A DNA stretch of 64,000 bases from Arthrobotrys musiformis (lineage: Eukaryota > Ascomycota > Orbiliomycetes > Orbiliales > Orbiliaceae), in the NCBI GenBank assembly GCA_036971715.1, contig JAVHJL010000010.1, forward strand, positions 372,001 through 436,000, written 5' to 3'. The first letter of the stretch is position 1, and every line of letters begins with the position of its first letter. Position numbers and translations under genes: made by a program. The notes below the pieces were generated by a model. That model saw nothing but the letters and a program-made list of their open reading frames with translations. It was not told the DNA's origin and did no database searches. Below are positions 46,013 to 58,564 of this stretch, in pieces.

Positions 46013-46555
46013 ATGGCAAGGCTCATCAACAGGAAGAAGATCCAAATGGCCATCGGCTACGCCTTCAAGTCGGATACCCACGTGGTAGAGGCTCTAGAGT
46101 CCACCGGCCACGCGCGATACCATGGCAAACACGATGGCCACAAACGGTTGGCTTTGCTCGGAGACGCAGTTCTGGGATTGGTGCAGCTCGATCAGTGGTA
46201 TCAAACTTCGCAGAGCAGGGGTATGTTATATACCATATCCGTTTTCGATTTAATATTGATATATTCGGAGTTTAACCAAATGGGTGTATTAGGGATGGCG
46301 GATCTACGACTGAAGCAGCACACTAATCAAAAACTACAAGAATGCGCGGATCGGCTAGGGATAACGGGTGAAATCCTCCTGGCTCCTACTCATGCGGATC
46401 TGCATCTACAGGGTGGACAGGTGCAGATAGCGAGGGAGACCAAGGCTTCGGCTGTGGAGGCCCTGTTGGGGGCGGTTTGGTTGGATTCGAATAGAGATTT
46501 CGGACAAGTAAAAAAGGTTGCTTGTAAATTGGGGGTGGTGGATGATGAATCCTAG
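46013..46555 (+). CDS. Small RNase III-fold protein, probably catalytically inactive
   Basis: Two exons (46013-46220, 46293-46555) give 156 residues. The 72-nt intron has no in-frame stop, so the unspliced frame also reads through, but splicing joins QSRG-MADLRL and matches the fold. The RNase III signature is LALLGDAVLGL (45-55) and a second helix SAVEALLGAVWLD (122-134). Of the four metal-binding acids of RNase III, two remain (Asp51, Glu125) and two are replaced (Ala47 for the first Glu, Ser122 for the second Asp). There is no dsRNA-binding domain. As I recall, related short fungal RNase III-domain proteins show the same losses, so this is likely a family trait. A structural role, as for mitoribosomal RNase III-fold proteins, is possible. 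There is no clear mitochondrial presequence. Confidence 0.8.
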   Translation: MARLINRKKIQMAIGYAFKSDTHVVEALESTGHARYHGKHDGHKRLALLGDAVLGLVQLDQWYQTSQSRGMLYTISVFDLILIYSEFNQMGVLGMADLRLKQHTNQKLQECADRLGITGEILLAPTHADLHLQGGQVQIARETKASAVEALLGAVWLDSNRDFGQVKKVACKLGVVDDES

Positions 46556-49519
46556 TTTGGCTATCTGGATATGGATGAATAGTATTCGATTCAAAGGTCC
46601 GTATGTGGGAATCCGATTGAAGAGGCAGAATACGAAGAACTGGAAAATTTAAGTGCATTTTGGTACTGACATGATCTTTCATGGAGCTAAAAGCGCCTCT
46701 GCGCCTCGAATATAAAAAGGCGTATTATTGGGACTTTTTGAGATACTGCTGATTCCCATGTAAGTCGGCACATATCAAAATCAATACTCCATCAACAAGT
46801 ACATGTACCTGTATACTACGGATACATTATACTATCAATGGAAAAAGTTTCGAAACTTTTTGAGAGTTACCAGGAAATAAGGTTATATATAGACATCTAG
46901 GGTTCAGGGAATAGGCTAACTCGCAAGTAAGTCATCCGACTACCAGCTAGCCTGGTCGAAGAATGCAACCTCCTCCCTGAAAATCCTTTGCGACAAGTGC
47001 AAGTATGGATACGGAAAAAAACAAAACGTTTACAAACATGTTTCATGAGAACTTAAACTGGTGCTGCGCTGGCCTAGTGGGCTGGATGAATCGACTTGAG
47101 GATATTAATATATCGCATTTGCCAGTATACATATGCAATATCGCAAATCTCCGTGTGATGGGAACTGGAAATCTCTCCCCAGACGGGTTAAGTCTGTCCA
47201 ACTCCAGAGGGATATCGCGCGTGAAGGAAAAATAGAAACGCTGGGAATGTATATAAGTACTCAGTGTATGCAGAGAGTCCTGTGATAACGTCAGTGGTTC
47301 AACTGTATCTTTTTTTTTTTTCCTTTCGAATTCTTCGACTTCCCTCCTTCTGTTTGGTGAGGATGCTATTTATAACAAGCGAAACGTGCAGCTTCCATGT
47401 CTCTGTCGTGTGGACATGGGTATTGTGACCATTTGGGCGTCCCAACTGTAACACTTCGTATCTCTTCGTGAGATTGAAAAATTTTTCTTTCGAGATATCA
47501 AAATGGCCGCGATCGCGACGCGATAGTGATTTTAATTGATTGAGTAAAGCAATCGATAACTGTTTCTTGGGACACCCGTATCCGCGCGGCTCCCCGGAAG
47601 CAAAAGAGTGGAGAGGAAGATCGATATCTGGAGAACGAGTCAGAGAATTCGAAAGCCAGAGAGAGCGAGAGAGAGGGGACAAAAGGGCTGAAACTGCCAT
47701 GGACGGGGATGGGAATATGTTCCTGATAGCGACGGGCATAGCCACTTTTTTCGCAGGTGTTCCTCCTGCAGGCCGGCGCGATCAATTGCAACCCCAACTA
47801 ACCAAAACCATACGCTTTTGTTAATCCCCTTTTTTCTCATCGAAAAAAATGTTTTATTTTTTCTAGAATCCTTGAAGATGTTGACGATTTAATTTTAATT
47901 TCCCTGGGATCTTTCTTCTCTTCTTTCTCCTCGTCTTTCTTCTGCATCGATATCATCGAATTCGGGTCTGGAAATACATACGTCAGTCAGCCGGTTTGGT
48001 TGGTCGAATCGGACAGTTTGCTCGGGACTCGGCAGCCTGAGAACAGCGATTCGAAGATTGATTGAGAGGAAAGGATATTAACCAGGCTCGCTTACCCAAA
48101 TTGGCTCTTGCATCTTGGCCTGGTCTGTTGAGCCCAAAGGTAAGCATCATCACCACCCACCAGAACCACCACCAACATCATCGTCACCATCACCGCCACA
48201 TCCATACGTGCACACACATATGTACATACACAATCCATCGCCGTCAAGTTATCGGCGACTCAATCGCATTGCCTAGCGATGCTGTTCGTGACCTATCTAC
48301 TGCAATACGTAGAAAGCACGATCTAGACCAGATCCATAAAGGCCTGGCCAAGGAAGGGTCCTTGGTTCGATTCCATCAGCCAAGTTTTCCAATTTGGACG
48401 TTTCAGTGTGAAGAAACCCCCACCACCGTTGCTACCACACTACACACAAACACACACATATCGCCATTGAGCGATCCCCTCGAGAGAGGATTTGACCCAC
48501 TATACACACAAGCAGAGAGAAAGAGCGAGAGGGAGCGAGAGAGGGAGGGAAATAAACAGAGAGGATGTGTATTGCTTAGCGACGGGTGTTCCTGGACGGT
48601 TACAGGTTACATACATCCATACACCCATACATACCAGCCGCACAGCGGTTGCACTTGGGCCTGCAATTACCATATTGTCGATTGCCAATTGGTAGTTTTG
48701 GTCTGATCTGATCTGGCGAGCAATGTGCAACTGCAAAGGGGATTGATTTCCAATTATACATACAACATTCATCGTCCTCTCTCCAAATCTCCCGACATCC
48801 TGGTTTCTCTTGAGGTTTTCTCTGCCATTTCTGTCTGCTATTTTCGTGCGCTTCTCGCCAAACAGCCTGCCCAAACAGCCCGCCCGCCAGCTCTTGTCGC
48901 TATAATAGTAATATTAATGAACTACTACTATGCCCAGCCAGTCCTATCGAAACACGAGCGAATGCCTGCTGCTGCTGCTAGTCAACTCGTCAACCTGTCG
49001 CTAACCCAGTCAATTTACTTGCTTCGATAGATTTATTACTTTCCAACCTCCCGCTTTCCCATCGCCATCACCGTATTCTTTAATCCATAACCATCCGAGT
49101 CCCGAATATATCATCTGTGTTTGTTCTGGACCCCTAACTCCTACGTCAGACGAGGCGGTCGTGCGCAGACCACCACCCTGGGCACCTGTTTGTTCGACAT
49201 TCTTCCAGAACAAAACACACCCATCTCGACATTTATCCCACCTGATACCAAACCAATCAGTCGATCAACCAATAGTGGCGGAATCGACATCGGGCAATGA
49301 GACGGAATTCATAATATCACCCTTTCCAAAATGATAGTCGTCACCGCCTAGCTGATCGATTCCGTCTCCTTTACTTCGTTTTCGACTTTTTTCTTAGCGA
49401 CATATTTCACTTCCTTGCTTCGCTGGCTATTCACCATTCCTAAATATCGCTCTTATCTACCTCTATTTCTGGCAAGAGGCCAACCCTTTGCCACCAGTAT
49501 AACACAAATATAATTCGAC
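46556..49519. other. 3-kb region: 3' flank, then promoter/leader of the TRP-like gene
   Basis: No supported coding gene. Around 48100-48600 are CA-rich and GAGA-rich simple repeats. A good donor (CAAAG|GTAAGC) occurs near 48141, so a leader intron of the downstream gene is possible. The final 200 bases are pyrimidine-rich, as in many fungal leaders. Frames of up to 214 codons here are low complexity and judged chance. Confidence 0.4.
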
Positions 49520-52500
49520 ATGAAGCGACGGCGGCTCGAAATATCGAATCTTATCCCCATGGGGCTCATGACAGTGCATCTACTGCTATTTATTAGCTTG
49601 ACAGGTGTTTCAAACGCTGTACAGGTTCCTTTCCAGGATTGTCTACGGAATTCCCCCGCGGGCGCTCCACACTTTCGACCTTTTAGCGTCGATGCCAAGT
49701 TTGGAGACGAGGAAGATGGGTATCCATTGATAATTGAAGTTCACGGCAACCTTACAGGTCCGGGTCAGGTTATCAAGAATTTTGATGAAAGGCAGAATGC
49801 TCTAAGTAAGCTAGTCGCCCAATTTCCCAAACTTTTTTCCCCATTCACTTTTATATTATCATTGTTGTTGAAATTTACTAATCGCATTGTTGGATGTAGC
49901 GACCCTGCGGCAAAAGATCAATGTCCTCTCGTATACTCCCTTGGTCGACAACGTCGCCTTCTGCGACTCACTTACTAATGGGACGACCTGCGACATTTTC
50001 CCTTATCCCGATGCGTATGCTTCCCATCGCCGAGCTTTTAGCCTACGATACTTGATGCTAATGCCTTTATTTTTTGACGTAGCGGCTCCGATTTCCAAAG
50101 GCTTCCCGGTTTTGTCACTACTCACAACCTCTCCAGCTCGTATGCATTCAGCTCCTTCATTAACACCTTCCGTATTATCCCCGCCGATAATGAGAGAATC
50201 AGCATTGGGTGTATTGCAGCATCCATCACTCCGACACTTGGCAGCGCTATTTCGAACCTTCTAACCTTCATTCCGCTTGGTATCGTTGTTATGACGGGAA
50301 TTGCCACGATAGTCGCCGCGATATTCAACCCCTGGAACGGAACAAAGGACATCTTCCAATGGAGCAGTAATTATCGTAGGGATTTGGACATGCTGCGACT
50401 GGTTACACCTGGATTTGCGGATTGTTTACAGTACCTGCAATTCGTGGTTCTCACTGGGGCCCTGTCGTTGAACTATCCGGGATTCTACCAGCCCGTGGTG
50501 GCGAAGGCGGCGTGGTCGGTTTTGATGTTCAACTTCTCCCTAGTGAGCCAGGAATCGACACAGAATCCGGTGGACAACATATACTTTACAAGTCACAAGC
50601 ATGGGTTGGGTCGGCTTACACAACTAGTCGGTCAGGGTGATCCGTCGGACGCATGGGCTGGTTTTATGGTTATATTTTCCGGGATCATCGGGGCTACTGT
50701 TCTTATTGTGGTGGTCATTGCTCTAGCTAGATGGGTTATGAAGCGGATAAAGCTGCACGAGAGCGGTGACCTAAGAGCCAAGAATATTCCTTTCCTTGGG
50801 GGGCTTTTGGTTCGAGTGGTCTACAACTACCTCCTGTTGCCTATCTTGTCCCTCAGCGCCTACCAGCTAATTTTGTCAGGAAGCAGCCCATTGTCTGTGG
50901 ATATCGTTTCTGGGATAGTATTTGCCGCGGTGGTTGTAGCGGCTGCTTTTCTCGTTCGAAGGATTAGCACATACAAACCCAGGTCTCCGCTCTACGACGA
51001 CCTTCCAACTTTGCTCTTCTATGGACCACTTTACAATACTTACGACGAAGCTGCGACTCTGTTCTGTATCGTTTATTTGGGGATCAGTCTTGTGCGAGGG
51101 GCATCTTTCGGATTTCTCCAACCATCTGGAATCGCGCAGTTGACATTACTAGCCAGCTGCGAAGTCATTCAAATCCTCACTCTTAACGCCTTCCGACCTT
51201 ATTCGTCGAAAACCTCGATGAACATCTACCACAGCTGCTTTAGTGTGATACGGTTGATCTCAGTCCTGTTTCAAGTGGCTTTTGTGCCAAGTCTTGAGGT
51301 TGATGACGCCGTGAGGGGATGGATCGGATATGTGATTTTAATCCTGCATGGGGTGGTTTTGGTGTTCGGATTTTTCATGAATGCGCTCCAAACTTTGGCG
51401 GAAGTTGCGGCGAGGATCGCGGGGGCAGGGGAGGGGAGAGATGGTGCCCAAAGAGGTGGGCTGTCAAAGGTATCTATTTATTCACGCTAGAGTCACCACC
51501 ATCTTTAGTCTTATGCTAATTTCTTCTGATTTTAGGTCTTTGGCTCAAGACAGCTCGCGAGACGGTCAAACCGCGCTGGTGGACACAGCCCCGAACTAAC
51601 AAGCTATCCAGGAGTTGGTTCAACCGTCCACGAGGAGAGGAAAGCCAGTTTAATGACGGGATCTCGCCATGGAGGGTCGATATCGGGTAGCTCTGCCGTC
51701 CTGCTCGGCCAGGGCAACATTCCGTCTCAGCCAACCGCCTTTGCGCAGACCCCTAGTACCGAATACGCGAGCCCAATCCAGGAAACCTCTTCTGCTGGGA
51801 GAGGCCATCACCATACTAACAGCGGAAGCACGAGCTTCGGGCCAGCGACACCACGACATCTCAGCGGCCAATCGTACTTTGATAACTCGAATTCCCAGTC
51901 GGCGATGCAGAGCGTGAACGGTAGTTCCCCTCGCCTGCCTCAGCCCTCTGGGCTCGTAAATGCGCTTGCGAATTTAGACTCCAACGGACGACCGAACGAG
52001 GGGCCCTATTACCGACAACCGCGGAAGAACAAGCCGCGGAATCATAGTACATCTGGCTCTATGGGTGCTGGTGGAGATTGGGATGCTGCTGGCCCGTCGA
52101 GCTATAAGTATAACGGACCTACGGACTATACGACGCGAGAAGCACCTGATGGATATTCAAACATTCAATTGAGTGATATGGACGAGAATACCAGATTTGG
52201 ACACTCGAACCCGGCTCTTATGGCCGTTACTTCGCCGCAACATACAGATTCCATGGGATCCGGCAAGATGCAGGACTACTCACAGCGAGAGTCGGACTTT
52301 TATTATGGGGTTAGAGGACCTGCACTTTCGGCGCAACCATCTAGAAGGTTACGGACTGGGCCGGCAGATCCGACAAGTACGGTAGCGAGTGCTACCGGGT
52401 GGTTGAATAAATTTTCAAGGTGGACAAAGGGGAAGAACAAGGAGAAGGGCTTCCAAGTTGTGCGATCTGCGAGGGCACCACCACCGGTGAGGTCGGCGAT

Positions 52501-53239
52501 CGAAGGTGATGACGGGGATGACGAAATTAGAGCCGGGACTGCAGCAGGAAAGGCGCGGCAGTCAGTGTCGCAAGAGCCGGCGAGGGATGGCGGGATACAG
52601 TCTAGAGACGCCGGAGATACTTCTTCCAGCGATGGGGAGACTACAGATTCTGATTTCTCAGACGACGATGAAGGGGTCGGGACGCCCAGGCCCACGTCGC
52701 AGCTGTCACCTTTGCCACCACAATTGCCTGAAATCCAAACGGGAGACGCGTTTGCAGTGCAATCGAGGGTGAATAGCAGAAAGAGCGAGAAGAGTGTGAA
52801 ACCCCGAGTGCCTAGGAAGTCATCTAGGAGGAAATCTGCGCATTTGGTTCCGACACCTATATATCACTCATTGCCACAAACTCCGGAAAGAGTCCATTCC
52901 CAGTTGTATGATCCGCCATTGCACGAAAATCGATCGACAAGTTCTACCCACAGGTTGCCATTCACGAGGGCAAGCATGGGCCCGTCGACACTGGGTGGAG
53001 GAGAAGCATCTGAGAATGCGAACCTGGAAGATGAACATAGCAACTACTCCACCAGCAGTTCTATGCTTATATCGCCCGCCATGATAGCAGCCGACGATGA
53101 TGCTAATAGCAGTCGGCCAGCTAGCTTGGGGACGGTGAATCGATACAAAGTCAGCATGACAAGTGCAGGTGAGAGGGTTTTTGGGACAGAAAGTCGAGCA
53201 GAGGTTGTAGATGAGCATGAGAGGAAGGGGACGTTTTGA
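49520..53239 (+). CDS. TRP-like ion channel with N-terminal ML-like domain (Pkd2/Flc family)
   Basis: Four exons (49520-49805, 49900-50014, 50083-51469, 51536-53239) give 1163 residues. A signal peptide (about 1-33) precedes an ML-like luminal or extracellular domain with four or more Cys (QDCLRNS, NVAFCDSL, TTCDIFPYPD, IGCIAAS). About nine membrane helices follow (roughly 190-585). Family marks include IFNPWNGTKDIFQWSSNYRRDLDMLRLVTPGFADCLQYLQFVVLTGALSLNYPGFYQP and LARWVMKRI. The last ~570 residues are a disordered Ser/Pro-rich cytosolic tail with Gly/Ser repeats, an acidic DSDFSDDDEG stretch and basic clusters. Fungal relatives act in calcium signalling, wall integrity and flavin or heme handling. 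The unusually large tail suggests regulated trafficking or scaffolding. Confidence 0.9.
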
Positions 53240-54188
53240 ATAATATAATACTCCAACGAAGGTAACGAAAGACAGAAAGAAGGGAAGGGGGACCGGAAGC
53301 GACGTGTGTACGGCCTTTTCTATTTGAATAAATTCCTTTTTTGCGGAAATACATTTTGTTTTAATACGGGGTTTACTTTCTCCATATATATCGCCTTCCC
53401 CCCCCGCTTCCCTTCCTATCCCGTCGCCTTTATCTTCTGGAACTGAAGCCTGCTTGTTTTTTGCATTTTGGCGTTGACTCGATGGTCCTTTTTCTACTTT
53501 CTTAATTACTTTTCGGTAGCACGTCGTACTCTCCCCATGTTATTTTCCGAGGATTTCTCAGTTGGTCTGTTTTCACAAAAGCATGCATTGCGCTGCCTGT
53601 GCTTTTTTTCCCGATTTCTAGTATTTCCTAATAGCCCTGTCCTGCCCTGGCCTCTGTTTCTTCCTATTCTCTTCTGAAACTGTATGAATACATGATTACT
53701 GGATGCTGGCATATTTCTTTTTCTGTTTAGTTCTTGATACACGATTTCCCGGTAGTTATACTGTACATACATACACACATACTTCATACACTCTTTCTCT
53801 GGCCAGGAGAAACCCGATAATACACACTGCATATTGAATCGACGAGCTAGCTGGAACTGTTATTCTCCACGTTTTACTAATCCTCAGACGGCAATATGTG
53901 GGGCCCAACAATACTTGATTTGGGTTTGCTGGATTGTTACCGTCGGTTCCAAGCGCCAGTCGACGATAGCCGTCGGCATCCTTCTCCCATCCCACCTCGA
54001 AATTCCTCCCACTTCCCGGGTGTGATCATGGGTGTGGGGCCCTTTAAATAGCGACCACCTCGCCGCTAAAACTTAACTCAACTTAAGCTCGAACTTTGAG
54101 CTTCTCTTCCTTACAATTGCCAATCTGTCAATTGACCCGAGTTTCGCGCACACGACACCAAACCGGATCGTTCGTACGCCTGCCCAAG
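53240..54188. other. Intergenic region, no gene seen
   Basis: T-rich 3' flank of the TRP-like gene and promoter of the amidase gene, with a TTTAAATAG TATA-like word at 54044-54052, about 140 nt before the ATG. Confidence 0.5.
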
Positions 54189-56225
54189 ATGTTTTCGTAT
54201 CTTCAGCATCGAAAGAATTGGTATGTTATATCTGGCATGTACATGTATCCCTTGTGCGGTCTAGCTGTGGAGCTATCCGCTACCCATGTCTCGTCTGTGA
54301 ACATGGCCTCGGGCGTGGCGAGCTAGCTTGTTTATCATGATACCACACAGCCCAACACACAATTAGTGCTTGCTAACATCAGGCCTCCTATCCGTGTAGC
54401 AAAATCAAGCAGCAAGACCGTGCGAACCGGATTGCTTCCTTGCCAGCATACTACTCTACCCCTCTTACCTCCCAAGACCGTTCCATACTCTCCACACCAA
54501 TCGGCACTCTTGCCTCTAATATCCGTAATAAAGAATGGGCCCCAATCGATGTCCTCAGAGCCTATGGCAAAAAGTCCATCCTGGCCCACGAGGCTACAAA
54601 CTGTCTCACTGAAGTCATGATTCAGGAAAGTGAAGACTACGTAGAGGGCAGAGAGTTCACGGGACCACTCGCCGGTGTTCCCATTTCCGTTAAGGATACC
54701 GTTGCCGTCAAGGGGTTCGATTACTGTATCGGTTACTCCTCGTTGGTCGGCAAGCCGGCACAGATAGACTCCCCGCTTACGCAACTGCTCAAGGACGCCG
54801 GTTGCGTGCCGTACGTTAAGACTAATGTCCCGATTACATTGTTGAGCTTCGAGAGCACGAACGATGTCTTCGGACGGACGTCGAATCCGCATAATAAGGA
54901 TTACAGCCCCGGTGGCAGCACCGGTGGTGAGAGTGCGCTTTTGGCGTACGGTGGGAGTAGGATCGGGATTGGTACTGATGTTGCCGGGAGCGTGAGGGTT
55001 CCGGCGCATTTTGCTGGTATTTATACGGTTAGAGCGGCGACGGGGCGGTTTATGAAGAGTATGAATGTTAGTGTTACCTCTCCTTTGTTTGCATTTGTTA
55101 AGCGTTTGGGAACTGTGGTGGGGCTAATGATGTTTCGTTTTGGGCGTGGTAGAATACAAGTATGGCGGGGCAAGAGGGTGTTTTGGCGGTATACTCCCCC
55201 ATGGCCCGTACGAATGAGGACTTGATATACTTCTGGCGCAGCTATTTGGACATGAAACCTTGGAACTACGACCACCATACTCATCCCATCCCCTGGCGCG
55301 AGGAGGAATTCGAAGCCGGTCGATCCGGAAAGCTCAGATATGCGGTTCTTCGTGACGACGGGGTTGTGACGCCTGCACCTGCCTGCGCACGAGCGCTCGA
55401 TAGCGTTGTGAATGTCCTTCGGGAGGCTGGTGAAGAAGTCGTCGAGCTGAACCTTGGGGATATCCCCAGCCCGTACGAAGGACTCAAGTTGGCTAGCATC
55501 CTGCTCAACAACGATGGCGGCAAGACTTATGAGTCCTTCTTTACTTCATACTTTGAATACAACGATGCCGGTGTGGCGAATATGTCGTACTGGTTCAAGA
55601 TGCCTTGGTTAATCAAGAAGTTTTATGTTTGGTGGGTAAGGTATATTCAAGGGGATGAGATGTGGGCCGGGCTTGTGGATACACACTGGAGGGAGCAGAC
55701 TACGGTGGAGCAATGGAAGCTTGTTAGCCACAGGGAGCATTATAGGTACAGGTGGCACAAGGCGTTGAATGACATGGGAATCGATATACTTTTGACGGCG
55801 CCAAACGCTACACCCGCGGTACCAAAAGACGGCATGGCTACTGCGGTTTCGAGCTGTGGCTATACGTTCTTGTTTAATTTGGTAGGTTATCACATTCCTT
55901 TCTTCAGGTTTCCTATGTGGAAGGCTTCTAACCTATGGGCTCCATTGATGGTGTTTAGTTGGATTACTCTGCCGGTGTTCTCCCTGTTACCAAGGTCGAT
56001 GCGGCTAAGGACGCGCTCCCGGCTACATTTAATATTAAAAAGTTGAACGGGATTGCCAGGGGCGCATACGTCCATTACGATTCCCAAAAGATGGCTGGAT
56101 TGCCGGTTGGTGTCCAGATTGTTGGTAAGCGATTGGAGGAGGAGAAGGTTCTTGGTGTTATGGAGCGAGTTGAGGCTTTGTTGGAGAAGAAGGGGGAGAA
56201 GTATGAGCTTTTGGAGGTTGATTAA
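54189..56225 (+). CDS. Amidase-signature enzyme (acetamidase/FAAH-like)
   Basis: Hydrolyses amides with a Ser-Ser-Lys triad. Four exons (54189-54220, 54400-55066, 55153-55881, 55959-56225) give 564 residues. The first exon is only 32 nt (MFSYLQHRKN); it joins at the acceptor ending 54399 to read KIKQQDRANRIASLPAYY, a usual amidase N-terminus. No downstream ATG would preserve that region. The triad is visible: Lys109 in GVPISVKDTV, Ser184 in PGGSTGGE and Ser208 in GTDVAGSVRVP; the Ser-Ser spacing is the standard 24. Fungal AmdS-type features follow (SMAGQEGVLAVYSPMAR, LDYSAGVLPVTKVD, GLPVGVQIVGKRLEEEKVLGVMERVE). The substrate is unknown: short amides for nitrogen supply or fatty-acid amides are both possible. 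It is convergent with the alpha-galactosidase gene. Confidence 0.9.
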
Positions 56226-56491
56226 GTGGTTGATTTTCCAGTGTATATACGTATATACGTTCACCCGGTCTTTTACAGGAGGCGCTTAATCTACGAGATA
56301 AAGTCCGGTGGAAGATATGGGTTTTAGCGGTTGGAATTCTTGTGGTAACTTTTTGTGTATTGAAAGAGCTTCAGATATTAGAAGGATAAACTTTTTTCAA
56401 CTGCTTATAAAATTATAATGGATGTTGGGGCTGTTGTCCCCTCGAGCCTTTATATGGATGTGTTAGCTATATGGATTGTGTATATCTCGGC

Positions 56492-58564
56492 TTAAAGCTC
56501 ATCGGTTGCCCTCCCGGCATGGTGTGTTTTCTCTCCCTTACCCTGTACCTTCAACGGCTCGACGCCCTCGGGAGCTTGGTTGAATCGTAGTGCGGCGATA
56601 TCGTGGCTCTCCACTGGGATCGAGAATTCCTTCTCGTAGATGCCCTATATATGTGTGTGTGTTTATTAGACCGTTTCTTCGACGTCTAGGGGGTAAAAGG
56701 AGGCCTTACAATGTCCTCACCGCTCCACATGTCGTGAACGATATATTTCTTTGCGGGGTCCAAACCGGGGACTTCATCGAACACTGCGGTTTTTGTGACC
56801 TTTTCTTCGAGGGTGTTGAGCATGAAGACGTGTAGACCTGCGGTGGAGTTTCCGGAGTAGTATTCTGCCGGGTGGGTTTGGTTCCTACATCCCAATCCGA
56901 TAAGCATCATGCTCATAGTAGTGTATATAAAGATCTTACCAGGTCCAGTCCGGATTAATCCCCCATTTGTAAGGCCAAGCGGGTCCTCCGAAGGTTTCAT
57001 CCTGATTGAAGGCTATTAATTCCTTATTTTCGAATACCGCTAGCGTCTCCGGTGAGATCTTGTCCAGAGGGGTACCGATTAATAATGGGGATTTTAGAAT
57101 GGCCCAGAGGGCGAAATGGGAGCGGTCTTCGGCGGGTGTGAGGCCGTTGCCGACTTCTAGCATGTCCATGTCTGCGTGGCCCCAGAAGTTGGTTTGGGAG
57201 AGGTGGAAGAGGGCGTGGTTTAGGATTGGCACTGGGGGGTGTTAGTTTTGGGAAGTGGTGGGGTAGGTGGCTTGGGTTTGGGTGACTTACTGACGCCCCA
57301 GGCTATGTGGTCTTTGTGGCCGGTCCATTCTGTGGTTTTGATGGTATTTTGGTTAGGATGATATAATTCCTCGTCTGTATATTTTTGCATAGGCTATATA
57401 TATATAGTAATGGTGTGGGTGCTAGCTTACGGGGTAATATATCCCCCCATCTGTTGACATCAGCGCAAGCTCTTTGGTTTTAGTATGGTTGAGGCCAGTC
57501 TACTCACATCCTCCAACTCTGCGCGGTTTCGTTACCCCATTTTTCAACATGGGCGTGACCCCAGTTGCACATTCCGAATTGTATTATCCTGTCTTGTTTT
57601 CTGAGGGCGTCGCGCATGGCGCGGTAGCGTTGGGCGGAGCGGGAGGTCGAGAAGTCGTATGTGTCTGGGGCGTGGACTTTGTTGCCGCTGGTTGTGGGGA
57701 ATTTTTAGTGATATGTATGTCAGGCTTTATCTGTGGGGGGTATGTACTCGTGAGTGGTATTCCACCATTCTGGGGCCCAGGGGTATTCGTCTTCCTCTTC
57801 GTCGGGGATGAAGCTTATTTGTGATGTTAGAATGTTAAATTGACCGTGAAATAGGTAAGGTATAGGTGATATACCAGTTATCGTATTTTAAGTCTTTTCA
57901 GTGAATAAATTTAGTATATAGTTTGACCAGGTTACTCGAAGAATAACTTAAAGCTTACAATCAACGCCCCAGTCTGAGAAAGTCTTTGCATCGATTTCTT
58001 CGTCTGTTTCGTTATATGGTCGTTAGAAAGGAGATTATAGGAATGTCTACTGATACGAGTAGGCGACTTACAATCCATACTCCCGGGGTAACTGGCGCAC
58101 GTCTTGGTGCCCCTATCGGAGTATATTCCTAATTTTAGTCCCAATCCGTGGACTTTATCCGCTAAACCTGAGATTCCGTCTGGGAACTTGGTAGTGTCGA
58201 CGATGATCCGTTTCGTCTCTGGGTCTCTCCAGAGTTCTTTGTCCGACCATCCGTCTGTTGTTCCAAGTCAAAGGTATTACGGTGATTAGCTCATTATTGT
58301 TCTATTGGATATAAGCCTATGAATTTGTGAAATCTTACCGTCGATATTGACGTACGTATATCCCAAATCCTTCAATCCCAAGTCGACGAGTTGTTGGGCT
58401 GCGGTCAGGAACTTTTCTTCATTGATGTGTTCATTGAAGCAGTTCCAGGAATTAAAGCCCATGGCTGGAAGTCGGCCCTCATTTGTCGATTCTAGCTGGA
58501 GCGAGTGCGCGAACGGGGCGGAGAGGAGCGCGGCGAGGAAGGGGGAGAGGATTGTTGACCGCAT
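56492..58564 (-). CDS. Alpha-galactosidase, GH27, secreted
   Basis: Releases terminal alpha-galactose from raffinose-type sugars or galactomannan. Eleven exons: 58339-58564, 58072-58254, 57959-58003, 57875-57893, 57748-57813, 57508-57687, 57431-57450, 57291-57329, 56940-57231, 56710-56884, 56492-56644. All phases close and give 465 residues. A signal peptide (1-21, ending APFAHS) precedes GRLPAMGFNSWNCF. GH27 marks are YVNIDDGWSDKELWRD, KLGIYSDRGTKTCASYPGS, EEIDAKTFSDWGVD, YLKYDNC with nucleophile Asp156, IQFGMCNWG, and DMLEVGNGLTPAEDRSHFALWAILKSPLLIG with the acid/base Asp region (about 280-282). A C-terminal beta domain ends GRATDEL. The final four residues, TDEL, differ from KDEL and are probably not an ER signal. 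Ten introns in 2 kb is extreme for this window. Confidence 0.93.
57431..57450 (-). other. 20-nt exon of the alpha-galactosidase gene
   Basis: Flanked by CAACAG and GTAAGC. It encodes most of I-W-G-D-I-L-P in the SWR-I-WGDI segment conserved in GH27, so it is required for a family-like protein. Confidence 0.8.
57875..57893 (-). other. 19-nt exon carrying the GH27 nucleophile
   Basis: It lies between a GAAAAG acceptor and a GTATAT donor. With one base from the previous exon it encodes YLKYDN plus the first two bases of Cys, including catalytic Asp156. Skipping it would shift the frame and remove the active site. Confidence 0.85.

Noticed and set aside
48062..48706. 214-codon plus-strand frame
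   Set aside because: Consists of CA- and GAGA-repeat translations (HHQHHRHHH, SERERERE); lies in the leader region of the TRP-like gene.
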